NCBI GenBank assembly: GCA_963920575.1
Contig: OY986975.1
Coordinates: forward strand, 18,817,897 to 18,881,896
Length of the DNA stretch: 64,000 nt
DNA from: Narthecium ossifragum
Taxonomy: Eukaryota; Streptophyta; Magnoliopsida; Dioscoreales; Nartheciaceae
Reading direction: 5' to 3'
Shown: piece after piece, positions 23,301-33,873 of the stretch
How the letters are laid out: every line of letters starts with the position of its first letter
Position numbering within the stretch: position 1 is the first letter of the stretch
Translations under genes and position numbers: made by a program
The notes under the pieces: model-generated
Seen by the model: only the letters and a program-made list of their open reading frames with translations
Databases searched by the model: none
What the model was told of the DNA's origin: nothing

Positions 23301-24445
23301 AGGCTTCTTTACCAGGTTCTTTCTTTTCTTTCTTAGCATACACCCGTTGCATGTTTTTTTTTTCTCTGTACATTCTTGTTTCTTAGCATCACTCAGTTGT
23401 CTATGGCAACTCTGCTAGTAATTATCATCACAATCTTGTTGAGTATTCTTGCTGTTCTGTAAGGTAGCTTTGATGGTAATTCATTGCAAGTGGCTGAGCT
23501 CTTATACAAGAATGGCTTTAAAGAGGCATATGCAATCAAAGGTGGTCTCAGAGGAAAGGATGGATGGCAGGTTAGCTTATTGTTTACTGTTTGTTATTTG
23601 CATGCAGGAGCATCTGTAACTCTACAAATCTTATCTTGAGATTGCTCAGCTTTGAATTTCTGATTTCACAATTGCATTCCAAAGCATTTGAGTTAAATCT
23701 AGAACTGAGGCACATGCGTCTATGAAAATTATGAAGGATACAAATCTTAGCTTGAGGTTGCTCAGCTCTGAATTTCTGATGTCACAATTGCATTCCGAAG
23801 CATTTCAGTTAGTTCAGAATTGAGGCATATGCGTCTATGAAAATTATGAAGGATGGCTAACAGTATGTTGCAGGGAACCGGAATGGGTGCATTTCGATTG
23901 TGTCATAACATTTTCCCAAGGATTATTTTAAGGAACATGAAATAGAGATGAAGTAAAACTATTAGCAGTCTTCCTTATACTGGCAATGCAGGCAATTCAA
24001 GAGACCTTTCTTCCACCCTCGGTGCATGTGTACCCACGGAAGGAGAACGGGAAAGCTACAGCCGAGTTTGACAAGAGTGTACAGGAGATAAATGGTCAGA
24101 ATCTTGGCAATGGTCAACTACCAACTGCTACTAATGTTCTTCAAGACGAAAAATTAAATGCTGAGGAGTCTATAAAGCCAGAACCAGCTTCAGAGGCAAA
24201 GCTTGCTCCCAGGAGACCATTGTCGCCATATCCAAATGTACGATAACTAATCTCACATCCGAATGACAAGCAGCACCCTGTTATGTTGCACGCACGATAC
24301 AGCATACTTGAACAATAACAAGCATCTAGCTCTTTTCCATTCTATTATGCATTTGCACTTGCTTCTGATGTTTCTAATCTTGTCAATGCAGTATCCAGAC
24401 TTGAAGCCACCCACTTCTCCAACTCCTTCGAAACCTAAATGCTAA
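20301..24445 (+). CDS. STR4A: Rhodanese-like domain protein, chloroplast (STR4A type), 4 exons
   Basis: Exons 20301-21043, 23468-23570, 23992-24237, 24392-24445; GT-AG introns and phases agree; 381 aa. The first in-frame ATG is 20301. Residues 1 to about 80 are rich in Ser, Pro and basic residues with almost no acid, a plastid transit peptide. Residues 104-119 (FIAMCVLSSPLPSFA before DEVEE) look like a thylakoid transfer signal. A membrane segment lies at about 147-163 (FFVAGVTFIWLIGIPL), followed by a rhodanese domain (about 176-285: LLDIRKK, NTVICVLDRSFDGNS, GFKEAYAIKGGLRG). The catalytic Cys of true rhodaneses is Asp (LDRSFDGNS), as in the inactive TROL/STR4 group, so a scaffold or tethering role in the chloroplast is more likely than sulfur transfer. 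The C-terminus is Pro/Glu-rich with RPLSPYPNYPDLKPPTSPTP. Intron 1 (2.4 kb) carries a solo LTR. Confidence 0.87.
21692..22239 (-). mobile_element. Solo LTR (copia-like) in intron 1 of the STR4A-type gene
   Basis: The block starts TGTTGG and ends CCAACA and is flanked by a perfect 6-base duplication CATCTT (21686-21691 and 22240-22245). Its length, 548 bp, fits a solo LTR. No internal coding region or primer-binding site is present. Orientation is a guess from the pyrimidine-rich (plus-strand) middle part. Confidence 0.7.
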
Positions 24446-25062
24446 AGCCGATCTTCTCATAGAGAGAACAATTTTTTTCATTGCAAGGAGTGCAGCTTAT
24501 GAGATACTACTTGATTTTGGTGGGTCTTTTTTTCTTTTCGCGCAAATGTAGAGAGATTTTGTTGCAGAGTCTAGATAATCAGCCACAATAATAGCAATCA
24601 GTCTTCTGTTTCTTATGTTGCATGTAATGTATTAAACTTTTTCATGTAGAACTTGTTAGTAATAGAAATTGAACTCTTTATGGATGGAAATTTGTGGAGA
24701 GTGTAATGGGAGTGTTTTGGCTGTCAAGATTGAAATAACAAGCATACAACCTGGTTGAAGCTCCCCCTTTTTTCTCCTTTTGGACCATTAAAGTTCATCT
24801 TTTGATCTATCTCATCAAATGTTTTACCCTGGTTAGCTGCAACTGTGAACTTCTTGGCTCCTATTGATTGCTTCAACAGATCAGGATGTATCTAGGACTT
24901 GATCCTATATTTGTTTGATACCCAGATCGTATCAGCTGGACCTCTTGATTTATAATTTGTTGGATTATGGCTTAATCTCGAGGCGAGTGGACAACTCTTG
25001 ATACAGCTAGCCTATGAACTATCTGATCCGAAATACCAGCAGCGTGGTGGTTTAGCAGCATG
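24446..25062. other. 3' flank of the STR4A-type gene
   Basis: Probable 3'UTR to about 24680, then AT-rich intergenic DNA without a recognisable gene. Confidence 0.4.
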
Positions 25063-25085
25063 AGGCTTGTAACCTTCACGCATGG

Positions 25086-25143
25086 TTTTTTTTTTTTTTT
25101 TTTGATTAATTGAGCCCAAGTGCTAAGCAAGGATTGAGATATA
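25086..25143 (-). mobile_element. Minimal LINE tail insertion (58 bp) with 22-bp target duplication
   Basis: A run of about 20 T, then GATTAATTGAGCCCAAGTGC, the reverse complement of the LINE end seen at 18590-18605. The flanks at 25063-25084 and 25144-25165 are a 22-base direct repeat with one difference (AGGCTTGTAACCTTCA...). Confidence 0.8.
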
Positions 25144-25165
25144 AGGCTTGTAACCTTCATGCATG

Positions 25166-25183
25166 TTTTTTTTTTGATTAATT
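25166..25183 (-). mobile_element. Second LINE tail stub (18 bp) beside the first
   Basis: T-run plus GATTAATT, flanked by GTAACCTTCATGCATG on both sides (end of the first target duplication, and 25184-25199). It indicates a second abortive insertion, or a slipped copy, at the same site. Confidence 0.6.
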
Positions 25184-25199
25184 GTAACCTTCATGCATG

Positions 25200-25756
25200 T
25201 TGAGATCATACGAGATAGCATGCCTGTTGGTAAAACCACATACAGATTTTAGTCTTGTTCATGTTCCTTCCTATTACACAAACAACTCCTCTCCCGATTT
25301 AATTTAAGCATGGAGATTTGATTTCACAGACAATAAACTGATTAAAATTTTAATTCGTCGATATTGATTGCTAATCCCATCCATCAAACATAGCATGTCA
25401 TGTTGTAACAAAAAATATATACGAATCACCAACGCAATTAAGATACATAACAATTAATAGTTCAAAACGAGCCAAATAGGTAACTAATATGCAAGAGTAG
25501 ACGAGTAGTTAGTAGTCACCCCCTCTTAAAGCATGCACACCATAAATTACACAGCCAGCGTAGTTTCCAGACGTTTTTCAAATAAAAATAGGGTATATGT
25601 TTACCGATTGAGTCATCTAATCTCTCATCTAATTCATTAGTAGAACTCTAATCCATCGGTAGGTGACTCAAATCGTAGACATCTAACGATTGAAGGATAT
25701 TTCATGTACTCCAATCGTGGTTCATAAAAATATCACCAAAAAATAGAATAAGAAGC
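25200..25756. other. Intergenic AT-rich DNA
   Basis: No gene seen. Some CCGATTGAGT/CATCGGTAGG words resemble those at 7895-8130. Confidence 0.4.
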
Positions 25757-26476
25757 TAAAAAGCAACAAAAATAAAAGGATAATAGGGTCGAGCTGCTTC
25801 ATCAAACTCGATCCACTTTAGTCGATGATGGAGGCGATCTGACCTGATAGCATAATTCTGGCACCACCCAGCCCAGGTAGCCATCCAACCACGATCACCA
25901 CCGCACGTACAGCAGACCTTCCCCTTGGGCGGCGCCGCCGCCGCGCTCCACTTGTACACCCCGAATTCGGAATCTCCTGCGGTGTAGACGCGGAATCCCG
26001 ACAATCCGTACTCCCTCGCCGGCCGGGACATTGCGCCGGTCGGTCTCAAGAACAACAGACGATCCCAGAGGCCGCGCTTGCTTGCTTTGGACAAGCTTTG
26101 TCTATTGCTATCAGTTCGCCTTCCGACTCCACCAGATAGATGTGCTCACGGACCGGATCGACTGGGATCCTCCTGGCCGGGCTCCTCATAGATGGTTATG
26201 ACCGGCCGCCTGTCGCCGAATTCGATGGCCACCGGATGGGCTTCCATCCACAAGGCATAGAACTTCTTGGCGACCGGCACCAACGACTGCAGCTTATCAA
26301 ATTCTCTACCGCCCCGTCGAAATGATGGCGGTGCCATTGGCGATCGTTGTGCAGCAGTGTGTATGAGAAGGAGGAGCATGCAATGGGCGAGTTCGAAGAC
26401 GACAACGGCGAAGTCGGGGTTGTGGACCTTGTGGTCCTCTCGGATAGGATACAACAGCATATATATTTGTGCTTCC

Positions 26477-26540
26477 AATCTGCTGTGACAGCAGATCAAT
26501 CTGCTGTCACAGCAGATCAATCTGCTGTCACAGCAGATCA
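26477..26540. repeat. Three 21-bp palindromic tandem repeats
   Basis: AATCTGCTGTCACAGCAGATC occurs three times with exact 21-base period (26477, 26498, 26519). TCTGCTGT pairs with ACAGCAGA, so each unit can fold. In the minus frame it reads as a repeated heptapeptide ICCDSRL inside the DUF295 pseudogene. Confidence 0.95.
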
Positions 26541-26897
26541 CGCCGTCGGCGAGACGGCAGATCAAACTTTGCCAAGGTGAAGGGATTGTAGAGGTATAAG
26601 GTGTACGTGCGACATGACTCCGGCTCTTTAATTGCATGAGGAGCCAACTGCCGGAAGAGCGAGCCGAAGCGGTCTTCACGTCTCAATTCCGGCAAATCTA
26701 TTCTATACTGCTTGTCGTCCGATGAATCGAAGAACGATCGAGCGAAGGATACCTTGAGAGGAGGCAGCTGCATGCTTGTGACAAAGACGATGAAAGGGTC
26801 GAGCAAGCTAGTCTCCATGAGCGGCAAACAGCACCGAATAGAATGTTGTCCGAGCCCGATCGTGAGGATCGGGTGGAGAACTTCCATGCCGACGTCC

Positions 26898-27419
26898 TTT
26901 TTTTCATTAGATAAGCCAAATGGCTTAGTTACAAAAGAAGAGAACAAAGAGAAGACTTAGCAGGGCATCAACACGTAGCAGCCGACCACCGCGCCCAACG
27001 CGCCACCTCACGAGCGAATGAGTTGAGTTCACGAGGAATGTGGAGAAAGCACGCTGTAACTGACTGCGAAGTCACCCACCAAATCGCACGCAAGACGCCC
27101 TCAAGCTCTCGCGGCCTTTCGAGCCTGCCATTAATGAAGCCCACATCAAGTAGAGAATCGGACTCCACTACCAGCCCACTCATTCCGCGCCGGCGAGCCT
27201 CCTCCAAACCTCCATGGATTGCCATCAGCTCGGCCTCCACGACCGATCCAACATTTCGACGAGCACCCAACGTCCAAGCCGGTGTGGTCCCTCCTTCCAA
27301 GAAGCACACCGCCCCCAGCCCGGCAGTCCCATTGCTCAAGGCCGCATCTGAGCGGAGAGTAATCGATGGTAACCGAGTACCGGCCGGCACAATGGGCTTT
27401 TTGTGAGCCCCCTTGGCTG
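26898..27419 (-). mobile_element. 5'-truncated LINE (RNase H part) with 14-bp target duplication
   Basis: The insertion begins with a T-run (26898), then CATTAGATAAGCCAAATGGC, and ends at 27419. It is flanked by CCATGCCGACGTCC at 26884-26897 and 27420-27433. On the minus strand it encodes the end of a LINE RNase H: SDAALSNGTAGLGAVCF, VESDSLLDVGFINGR, HIPRELNSFAREVARWAR. The host DUF295 frame continues across both copies of the target site. Confidence 0.92.
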
Positions 27420-27483
27420 CCATGCCGACGTCCGACCACCGCGGTCTACCACTACTAGTATTGGACATGCATGTGGAGGTCAT

Positions 27484-28005
27484 CGACCAGCTGGTCTAGC
27501 GATTAAGAGAAGTGAGATTCATACATATCATGGTTATAAGTGAAACTTTTGTTGTCCTACGTGGCATGAGCATGTCCTAAGTGGAGCCTATGTGACGCCT
27601 ATGTGGCATGATGGGGTTTAATGAGAGGGAGTTATTAGGTGGTTATTGGAGAGGGGTTGGTGGTTTACCTTGCCATGTGACAGGGGCACAACTAGTATAT
27701 ATATAGAGGTTAAGGGAACTCAAACAAAAACAAATGAAAAAAGATTTGTGTACATGGCATTTCAGCCATGTATTATTGGCTTTCGTGATGAGGACCAGTG
27801 AATGTGAGTAGATCTGGACCGTTGAATGTGGTCATGTACGATGCACATGCCTACGTGACATATACCCCAATCACTTCTCAAAACAAATAAATTACATCAT
27901 GAATGTTTGATTGCAGGTTTCTATAAATAGAAACACCTGAAAATTAATACGAAATTAATTAAGCTTGCATGCAGCTAAATAGCTATTAGCTAACCTTATA
28001 TATTT
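27484..28005. other. Intergenic DNA
   Basis: No gene recognised. It contains several short repeats of (A/G)TGTGGCATGA-like words around 27560-27680. Confidence 0.35.
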
Positions 28006-28240
28006 GGGTTTTTTAGCATATGAGTCCCTCAAATCTTCCTTATTAGCATATAAATCCCTTCAGTATTTATGGAAGATTTGAAAGACCTACATGTATTTTC
28101 CGACAATATTCTCCACAATTTAACCAAACCCTTGTTTTTTTAATCCCTCCCATGATTCGGAGGACCTATATGCAAATACAAAGATTGGATGAACTTATAT
28201 GCAAATATGGAAGATTTGAGGGACTTATATGCTTAAAACC
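28006..28240. mobile_element. MITE with about 30-bp terminal inverted repeats
   Basis: GGTTTTTTAGCATATGAGTC...AAATCTTCC at the left pairs with GGAAGATTTGAGGGACTTAT...AAAACC at the right. The body repeats the same words inverted. No target duplication was confirmed because the assembly gap follows shortly. Confidence 0.6.
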
Positions 28241-28255
28241 TTATTTATTTTAGGG

Positions 28256-28455
28256 NNNNNNNNNNNNNNNNNNNNNNNNNNNNNNNNNNNNNNNNNNNNN
28301 NNNNNNNNNNNNNNNNNNNNNNNNNNNNNNNNNNNNNNNNNNNNNNNNNNNNNNNNNNNNNNNNNNNNNNNNNNNNNNNNNNNNNNNNNNNNNNNNNNNN
28401 NNNNNNNNNNNNNNNNNNNNNNNNNNNNNNNNNNNNNNNNNNNNNNNNNNNNNNN
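28256..28455. other. Assembly gap of exactly 200 N
   Basis: All bases are N. The round length suggests a placeholder gap of unknown true size. Confidence 1.
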
Positions 28456-28479
28456 GAAAAGTAACTTACTTTTCACAAG

Positions 28480-28600
28480 GAATATCAACAGTCACCGGGA
28501 TATATTGGGAATTTTGCCATAAGAATATCAACAGTCACTGGGATATGTTGAGAATTTTGCCATAAGAATATCAACAGTCACTGGGATATGTTGGGAATTT
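28480..28600. repeat. Three 43-bp tandem repeats at the gap edge
   Basis: Units begin GAATATCAACAGTCAC at about 28480, 28523 and 28566, the last one shorter. The array begins 25 bases after the gap, so the gap may be a collapsed longer array. Confidence 0.85.
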
Positions 28601-28785
28601 TGAAAGTGTATTTTAGTATTAAAAAAAAGTAGTATGCCCTAAAAGACTTAAGGAAAATTATGAGGACCTATGACTAAACATTTCCATCTGAATGGCCTAA
28701 ACACCAATTATTTCTTTATGTTATATATATGCATATAATGTTTAGGCTAAATTACATGCGGCAGTAGAACTTGGAAACTAAATCA

Positions 28786-29019
28786 ATGGCTTGGAAGCGT
28801 GGCCGGCTGATTGTCGATCTGAACTCCCTGCTATTTGGGCTCTTTTCTGTATTTTTTAATGTGTGTTTTTCTCCTTTATTCCCAGATCTTGTAACTCATT
28901 AGCTCAACTACGGGATACGGGAGCGGCTCATCATAGCGGGGGACATTTTGTGTCCAGTTTCAGGAATATAGACCTTTTTGTACTCGAGCCTTCTGACTCA
29001 ATTAAGTAGAAAAAAAAAA
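28786..29019 (+). mobile_element. LINE 3' fragment with 17-bp target duplication
   Basis: A 234-base insertion ending in ACTCAATTAAGTAG plus an A-tail, flanked by ACTTGGAAACTAAATCA at 28769-28785 and 29020-29036, a perfect 17-base duplication. No coding domain remains. It could also be a SINE mobilised by the LINE. Confidence 0.85.
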
Positions 29020-29036
29020 ACTTGGAAACTAAATCA

Positions 29037-31006
29037 TGATCAAGTCCTTACACCCGTTTGGTATGGGGATAGTTTATTCCGGGTTAAGGGGGATTAAGGA
29101 ATTTTGGGGATAGAAAATGTGGGGCTAACTAATGGGGATAGGAAAAAGTAAAGTGATAATGGTAGGTAGAATGGGGATAAAATAGTAATGATTACATTTA
29201 GGTTGTGTTTGGTTACGGGATAGTCTATTCCGGAATTAGAGGGAATAGGGATTAATATCACGGGATAAGTTGTGGGATAAAAGTTATTCCACTTTGATGT
29301 TTGGTTGAAAAGTAGGAATAATTAGGTAATGATTACTTGGGATAAGGAAATAGTGTTAGGATGAAAATGTGACAAATGTGGAATATGATGATGCATATAA
29401 TATTCACATTGGCTTTAATAAATAGTTAATAATATGATAATACATATAATATAATACAACATATAATTTAATTAATAAAATTTTCTCATTTTATTAATAT
29501 TATTATGCATATATTCACCTTAACTTTTGAATAACATATTCGACATAAACAACCTGAATATATTATAATAAAGTATAATATTATCACCCCATCCGTCCTG
29601 TTTGACGCCTCCACCGGGCTAATCCCTCTCATATCAACGCCCGCTTATTTGTCATATCCGGCAGACACCTGCTCCTCCGCCATCGTCGTCATCAATGCCC
29701 GCCTGTCCTCCATTGGGTCGTACGTTGATGTGTATAACCATGCCACGTTATCCTGCTATGCCATGTGGCTCGGCGGTGTTGAGGGTATTCTTGTCGGCAT
29801 CATGGTCGTCGGTGACGTACATATAACCTCCACTTACAGTGAACGCGAAAAAGGATCGCATTTCCACATGACATACCATGATAGCGTGGCATGGTTCTAC
29901 ACATCAATGCATCCCCATGCGGACCCATTTATATTAATATAATAATATTTTTATTTTCATTTATATTTATTATAAATATAATAATCAATTAATATTATTT
30001 TTATTTAAATTTAATTTATATTATTAATTTATACACATCAATGCGCCACCAACACCATTCCTGACCTCCATCCACCCTGGTTCCACTACCAAAGTCACCA
30101 TCGCAGCCACCCCTCCACCAGCTATCTCCACGTCTCTTCAGTTCCGGTGAACTCCATCAACACCGCCCATCCAAGCCCCACCGTCCTCAACACCACCATC
30201 ATCCTCAGCTCTCTCATCGATAGCCATTTGGCAACCATCCTCCCAAGCGGTGAATCTATCACCTCCCCCGACTCGGGCATCAACACCATCTCCTCTCCTT
30301 CTCCATGATCCTCGGCGAGCTCACCCCCAACCGCGGCCACCTACAGTGCCCCCTCTCCCTCCACAAACCCGCCTCCCACAACCAACCACTGCCTCCGGGC
30401 TCCTCTGGCACATCTAATGTCACGAGATCAGCGTCGGCGATGGTCATGCGCTTGAGGACGCCGAAGGTGATCGTGGGATCACCGGCGTCAACTAGGAGTC
30501 TTTAGTAGCACAAGGGATCTCGGGGAAGACCGGAGCAGCGTCGGAATGGAGGAGAGTAGCCGCGGGGAAGACCAACGAGACAAAATCCGATGAAAATCTC
30601 ACTAGATCTACCCCTTTTTTAGCGAGCTCCACCTCTCCTTCTCCCGATCTTCTTCCTCGATCTCTTCCTCTACGGCGCCGGCGATCCCCCTTCCTCCTCC
30701 CATTCCCTCTCCCTCCCCCCTTCTCTCATCGTCCCTCTCTTCTTCAGATCTGGCCGCCGATGAGTTGAGGATGAAGTGAGAGAGAGGAAACCATTGGGGA
30801 GAGAAGAAGAAGAGAGGCAGGTGGGGTTTGTGGGGTTTTTGCATAAAATCCCCCGCAAGACCCCCTTTTACACGAAAGTCCCTCTAATCCTGGGATTAGG
30901 AAACCAATCCCAGGGGTAAGGCCTTGTTTGGGTGCTATCCCGGGATTAGTGCAACCAATCCCGGAATCAAACAAGGGTGTTTGGGGATAAGGGGGATACA
31001 AACAAG
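29037..31006. repeat. MITE-rich region with unassigned GC-rich interior
   Basis: Left-end words CCGTTTGGTATGGGGATAG (29050) and GTTTGGTTACGGGATAG (29211) and right-end words GCCTTGTTTGGGTGC (30921) and CCCGGAATCAAACAAGG (30959) look like opposing ends of two related, perhaps nested, DNA elements. The interior has AT-rich parts (29380-29600, 29940-30030) and GC-rich parts (29600-29930, 30040-30830) with short open frames that I do not recognise. Boundaries are not resolved. Confidence 0.4.
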
Positions 31007-31420
31007 CTCAGTCTGTTTGGGCGTGCATTTGTGCTGCCCAAATACGTTTTTGTTTTTTACCGAACACAACCGCGTTCACAAAAATCTCATTTGGAAATAA
31101 TTACGGACTGGTGGGGACCACACCAAAACTACGTTAAAGATGAAGCGGTTTATAAGTGCTTCCATTTGGTCGCGCTTTATCTATGACGTGACAAATATAG
31201 AAACTAGATGACAAACAAGTACTTCGCACAATACGTTTCAAAATAAACATACATCCAAACAACAAATTACATGAACACACTTTTCTACTACATGTTAATA
31301 TTAGCGTGTCAAGTCAAACCGTTGTTCAGCCTTTACCTTACCGCACCTCACCACACAGTTCACAAACTCACCACACCTCACCACATCCATAAAAAACACA
31401 ATGCACGGCTAAACAGAGCC
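31007..31420. mobile_element. MITE with imperfect terminal inverted repeats
   Basis: CTCAGTCTGTTTGGGCGTGC at the left matches the reverse complement of the right end GCACGGCTAAACAGAGCC with a few differences. About 414 bp, no coding capacity. Confidence 0.6.
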
Positions 31421-31944
31421 TTAATTAAACAGAAAGAAGCAACATTAATATATCAGTAACACGTTGTCTAATCAAAGTGCAAAAGCAAGATTCGAAATAT
31501 GCATGTGAAGATGCTTTAAGCTACGAACAGTTAGAAACAAGCAACAATCGGAGCCTTAATTAGCGGAGAGATATATAAAATCATCACGGCGGACACAATT
31601 AAACATGAAGATAGATTTTAAAAAAAAGGTTGAGTTGCATGGAGAATTGTTTAAAAGAATATAATCTTAATGACTTTTGGCCCTAAGCATTATTAAGGTT
31701 GGGGATTTCCCGATGAATATTTGCATAGATTCAGATTTGTTCAAGTTATAGAAAGTTTAGAAAAACAATGATACACAAAGAAGTTAGAGAAACAAGAAAT
31801 AACAGAGAAAGAGTAAATCGATTTATCAAAATTTAGAAGGAAATCAAAGCCAATCAAGTACTATGGTAATTCGGAATTCATCAAACTCGAGAAAGAGTAA
31901 ATCGATTTATGGGCCTAATTCATATATTCGAGTAAACTTCTTTG
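31421..31944. other. Intergenic AT-rich DNA
   Basis: No gene recognised. AGAAAGAGTAAATCGATTTAT occurs twice (about 31807 and 31890). Confidence 0.4.
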
Positions 31945-32610
31945 TTTTTTTTTATTAGTTAAACCCGAAGGCTAAGTATAACAAATCAATCCTCAAGGAT
32001 CTTGCCCCAAATGGGTCGCCCAAGCCGAGGATGCAAGGCCATCGTTCACAGAGTTGAACTCCTATGGGATATGAAGAAATAAGATGTTCTCAAACTAGCT
32101 TGGACGCCAATCGCCAAACCGAGGTCAAAGGTGCCGCAAGGTCCCGCGGTCAAGCCAGTCTCCCATTAATGAAACCAATCCCAAAGAGTGAATCGGGCTC
32201 AACAATGATCGATGAGGCTCCTCTCCAACAAGATTCTTGTAGTCCACCTTTCAAGGCAATTCGACACTTGTTTGGCCCTAGCAAGGGAGTTTTGCGGTTG
32301 TCCGTCTTTGGAATCAACAAGATAAAAGTCTGGTTCCAGTTTGGAGGGATCCAAGCAGATCTGAAGAAGTCCTGAATGAGGCCAATCATATCATGCATAA
32401 CGACGCTTCAAAATTTGAGAAAGAATTCAACGGAGATTCCATCAGGGCTGCCCATATCCTTTAGCATAGAGAGGATCTCAATCTCAGAAACATCAGCGAT
32501 GAGGTCAACATGGCGAGATTGATGAAGGTGATCAGGAAGGGGTGGCAGGGGGTACTCATGCCCAGTAGCAGACACGCGCCAAAGAGCAGAAAAGTGCTGT
32601 ATAAGCGTTT
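31945..32610 (-). mobile_element. LINE fragment: RT N-terminus joined directly to RNase H C-part
   Basis: A T-run at 31945 marks the 3' end. From the right, the minus strand encodes the start of a LINE reverse transcriptase (MGSPDGISVEFFLKF, then a stop, then MIGLIQDFFRSAWIPPNWNQ and FILLIPKTDN) and, at about 32270, jumps to an RNase H piece (IALKGGLQESCWRGAS, VEPDSLFGIGFINGRLA). The rest of RT is deleted. Confidence 0.75.
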
Positions 32611-32757
32611 TTCAAACCTGATTCAACTTGGTTTTACATGCACTTCTTCCATTCTTCCATATATCAGAATCAGTTTTCTGAATAGAGCTTCAACTACTCT
32701 AAAATAAATCCCATGCAAAAAGAAAGTCCATGAAAATAAAATATACGTAGTTTTTAT

Positions 32758-32831
32758 TGGCCCATGCAGGTCTCGAACCTGCGACCTTCGCGTTATTAGC
32801 ACGACGCTCTAACCAACTGAGCTAATAGGCC
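32758..32831 (-). tRNA. tRNA-Ile (anticodon AAT)
   Basis: The 74-base minus-strand sequence folds as a standard cloverleaf: acceptor stem GGCCTAT/ATGGGCC with discriminator A; D arm GCTC...GAGC with AGTTGGTTA loop; anticodon stem TCGTG/CGCGA with loop CTAATAA (AAT, reading AUU/AUC as inosine); T arm GCAGG TTCGAGA CCTGC. There is no intron. The A box (TAGCTCAGTTGG) and B box (GGTTCGAGACC) are intact, and a T-run (transcription stop) follows about 6 bases after the 3' end on the minus strand. It looks like a functional nuclear gene. Confidence 0.96.
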
Positions 32832-33470
32832 AGTTTTCCTTTTATTGGATACACAATTTATATAATCGTATTGGCTTATTTAAGTTGAAAGAAACAAATG
32901 AAATGAGTGCAGCCAAAGTTGCAATATTGGATATCATTTACCTCACCAACACCTACCGATGCTCAATAGCGACACAGATGTTGCAACCATTACTACTCTC
33001 ATCATCCAAAATGGCAGCATTTAATGCTTGTAAAAATCATAGCCAGTTCATGTGTCCTTCATCCTTAACATCAAATAAGCACTCTTGAAGCTGGGCACTA
33101 CTTCAATATATAGTACCAACATATCTTTCCTTTAGTTCTCTGAGGATTCAAGTTCACAAACTCACATATAATAATCACTATTTAATTTCTACTCTACTTT
33201 CTAACAACATTCTGATCATAAAAAAAAAAAAAATCCTTCTATGTATGGTTAGTTCTAAGCTATATAATATATATATATATAGCAAAAATTATGAGAGATA
33301 TCTTCGATCTTTTCCTGATGACATGAAAAAGAAGCTCCAACTGGCCACGGAGTTCAATCAATTACAGAGATCTCTCTGCAACTTTCTAGTAATTAACAAC
33401 AACTCTCGTCTTCTAGCCTGTGTAGGGACTATCTGAATCAATGGTAAGTGTCAGCACTGAGCTAGCTTTT
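32832..33470. other. Intergenic DNA
   Basis: AT-rich, no gene recognised, with a short (TA)n run near 33268. Confidence 0.4.
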
Positions 33471-33841
33471 GATGTCCTCTCTCTCTCACTCTCACTCTCT
33501 CTCTCTCTCTCTCTAAACTTTATTGTGCAGGGAGGAGACAGATTGCATGTATTCAAGGGATGAGTTTGAGGGGCTGTGTATGGTGTGCTACCTCATACTC
33601 CTCTCTCTCTCTCTCTCTCTCTCTCTTCTTTCTCTCTCTCCAACTCAGCGTAAGTAGGGAAGCGTGCACTCGCCAAACTCCAAGAAGGAATGGTCAAATA
33701 TCTCCCCGGCCCTCATAGTCTTGGCGTTGTCCCATAAATGCTATCATTCATTACATCCTCCTTTTAACAACCACCACCTTTTCCACTCTTATTATATCTC
33801 TCCCACACCTTTCACTCACATGAGGACATCCCCCACCCCCC

Positions 33842-33873
<32 letters not shown>

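Larger units (their letters stand above)
25757..27483 (-). pseudogene. DUF295 (F-box/KIB-like) gene, disrupted by a LINE and frame changes
   Basis: Reading right to left: MTSTCMSNTSSGRPRWSD (an F-box-like WSD start) runs to the LINE at 27419 and continues after it in the same frame with EVLHPILTIG, FFDSSDDKQYRIDLPELRR and LYLYNPFTLAKFDLPS, all typical of the DUF295 propeller. After a 21-bp triple repeat and a frame change come DFAVVVFELAHCML, KKFYALWMEAHPVAIEFGD, a third frame with YLVESEGELIAIDK (a hallmark phrase of the family), and a C-terminal part with REYGLSGFRVYTAGD and FGVYKWS. Several frames are needed, so the gene is broken. Assignment rests on recognised phrases, not on a search. 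Confidence 0.6.

Noticed and set aside
28225..28522. Open frames crossing the N run
   Set aside because: They exist only because N codons are not stops.
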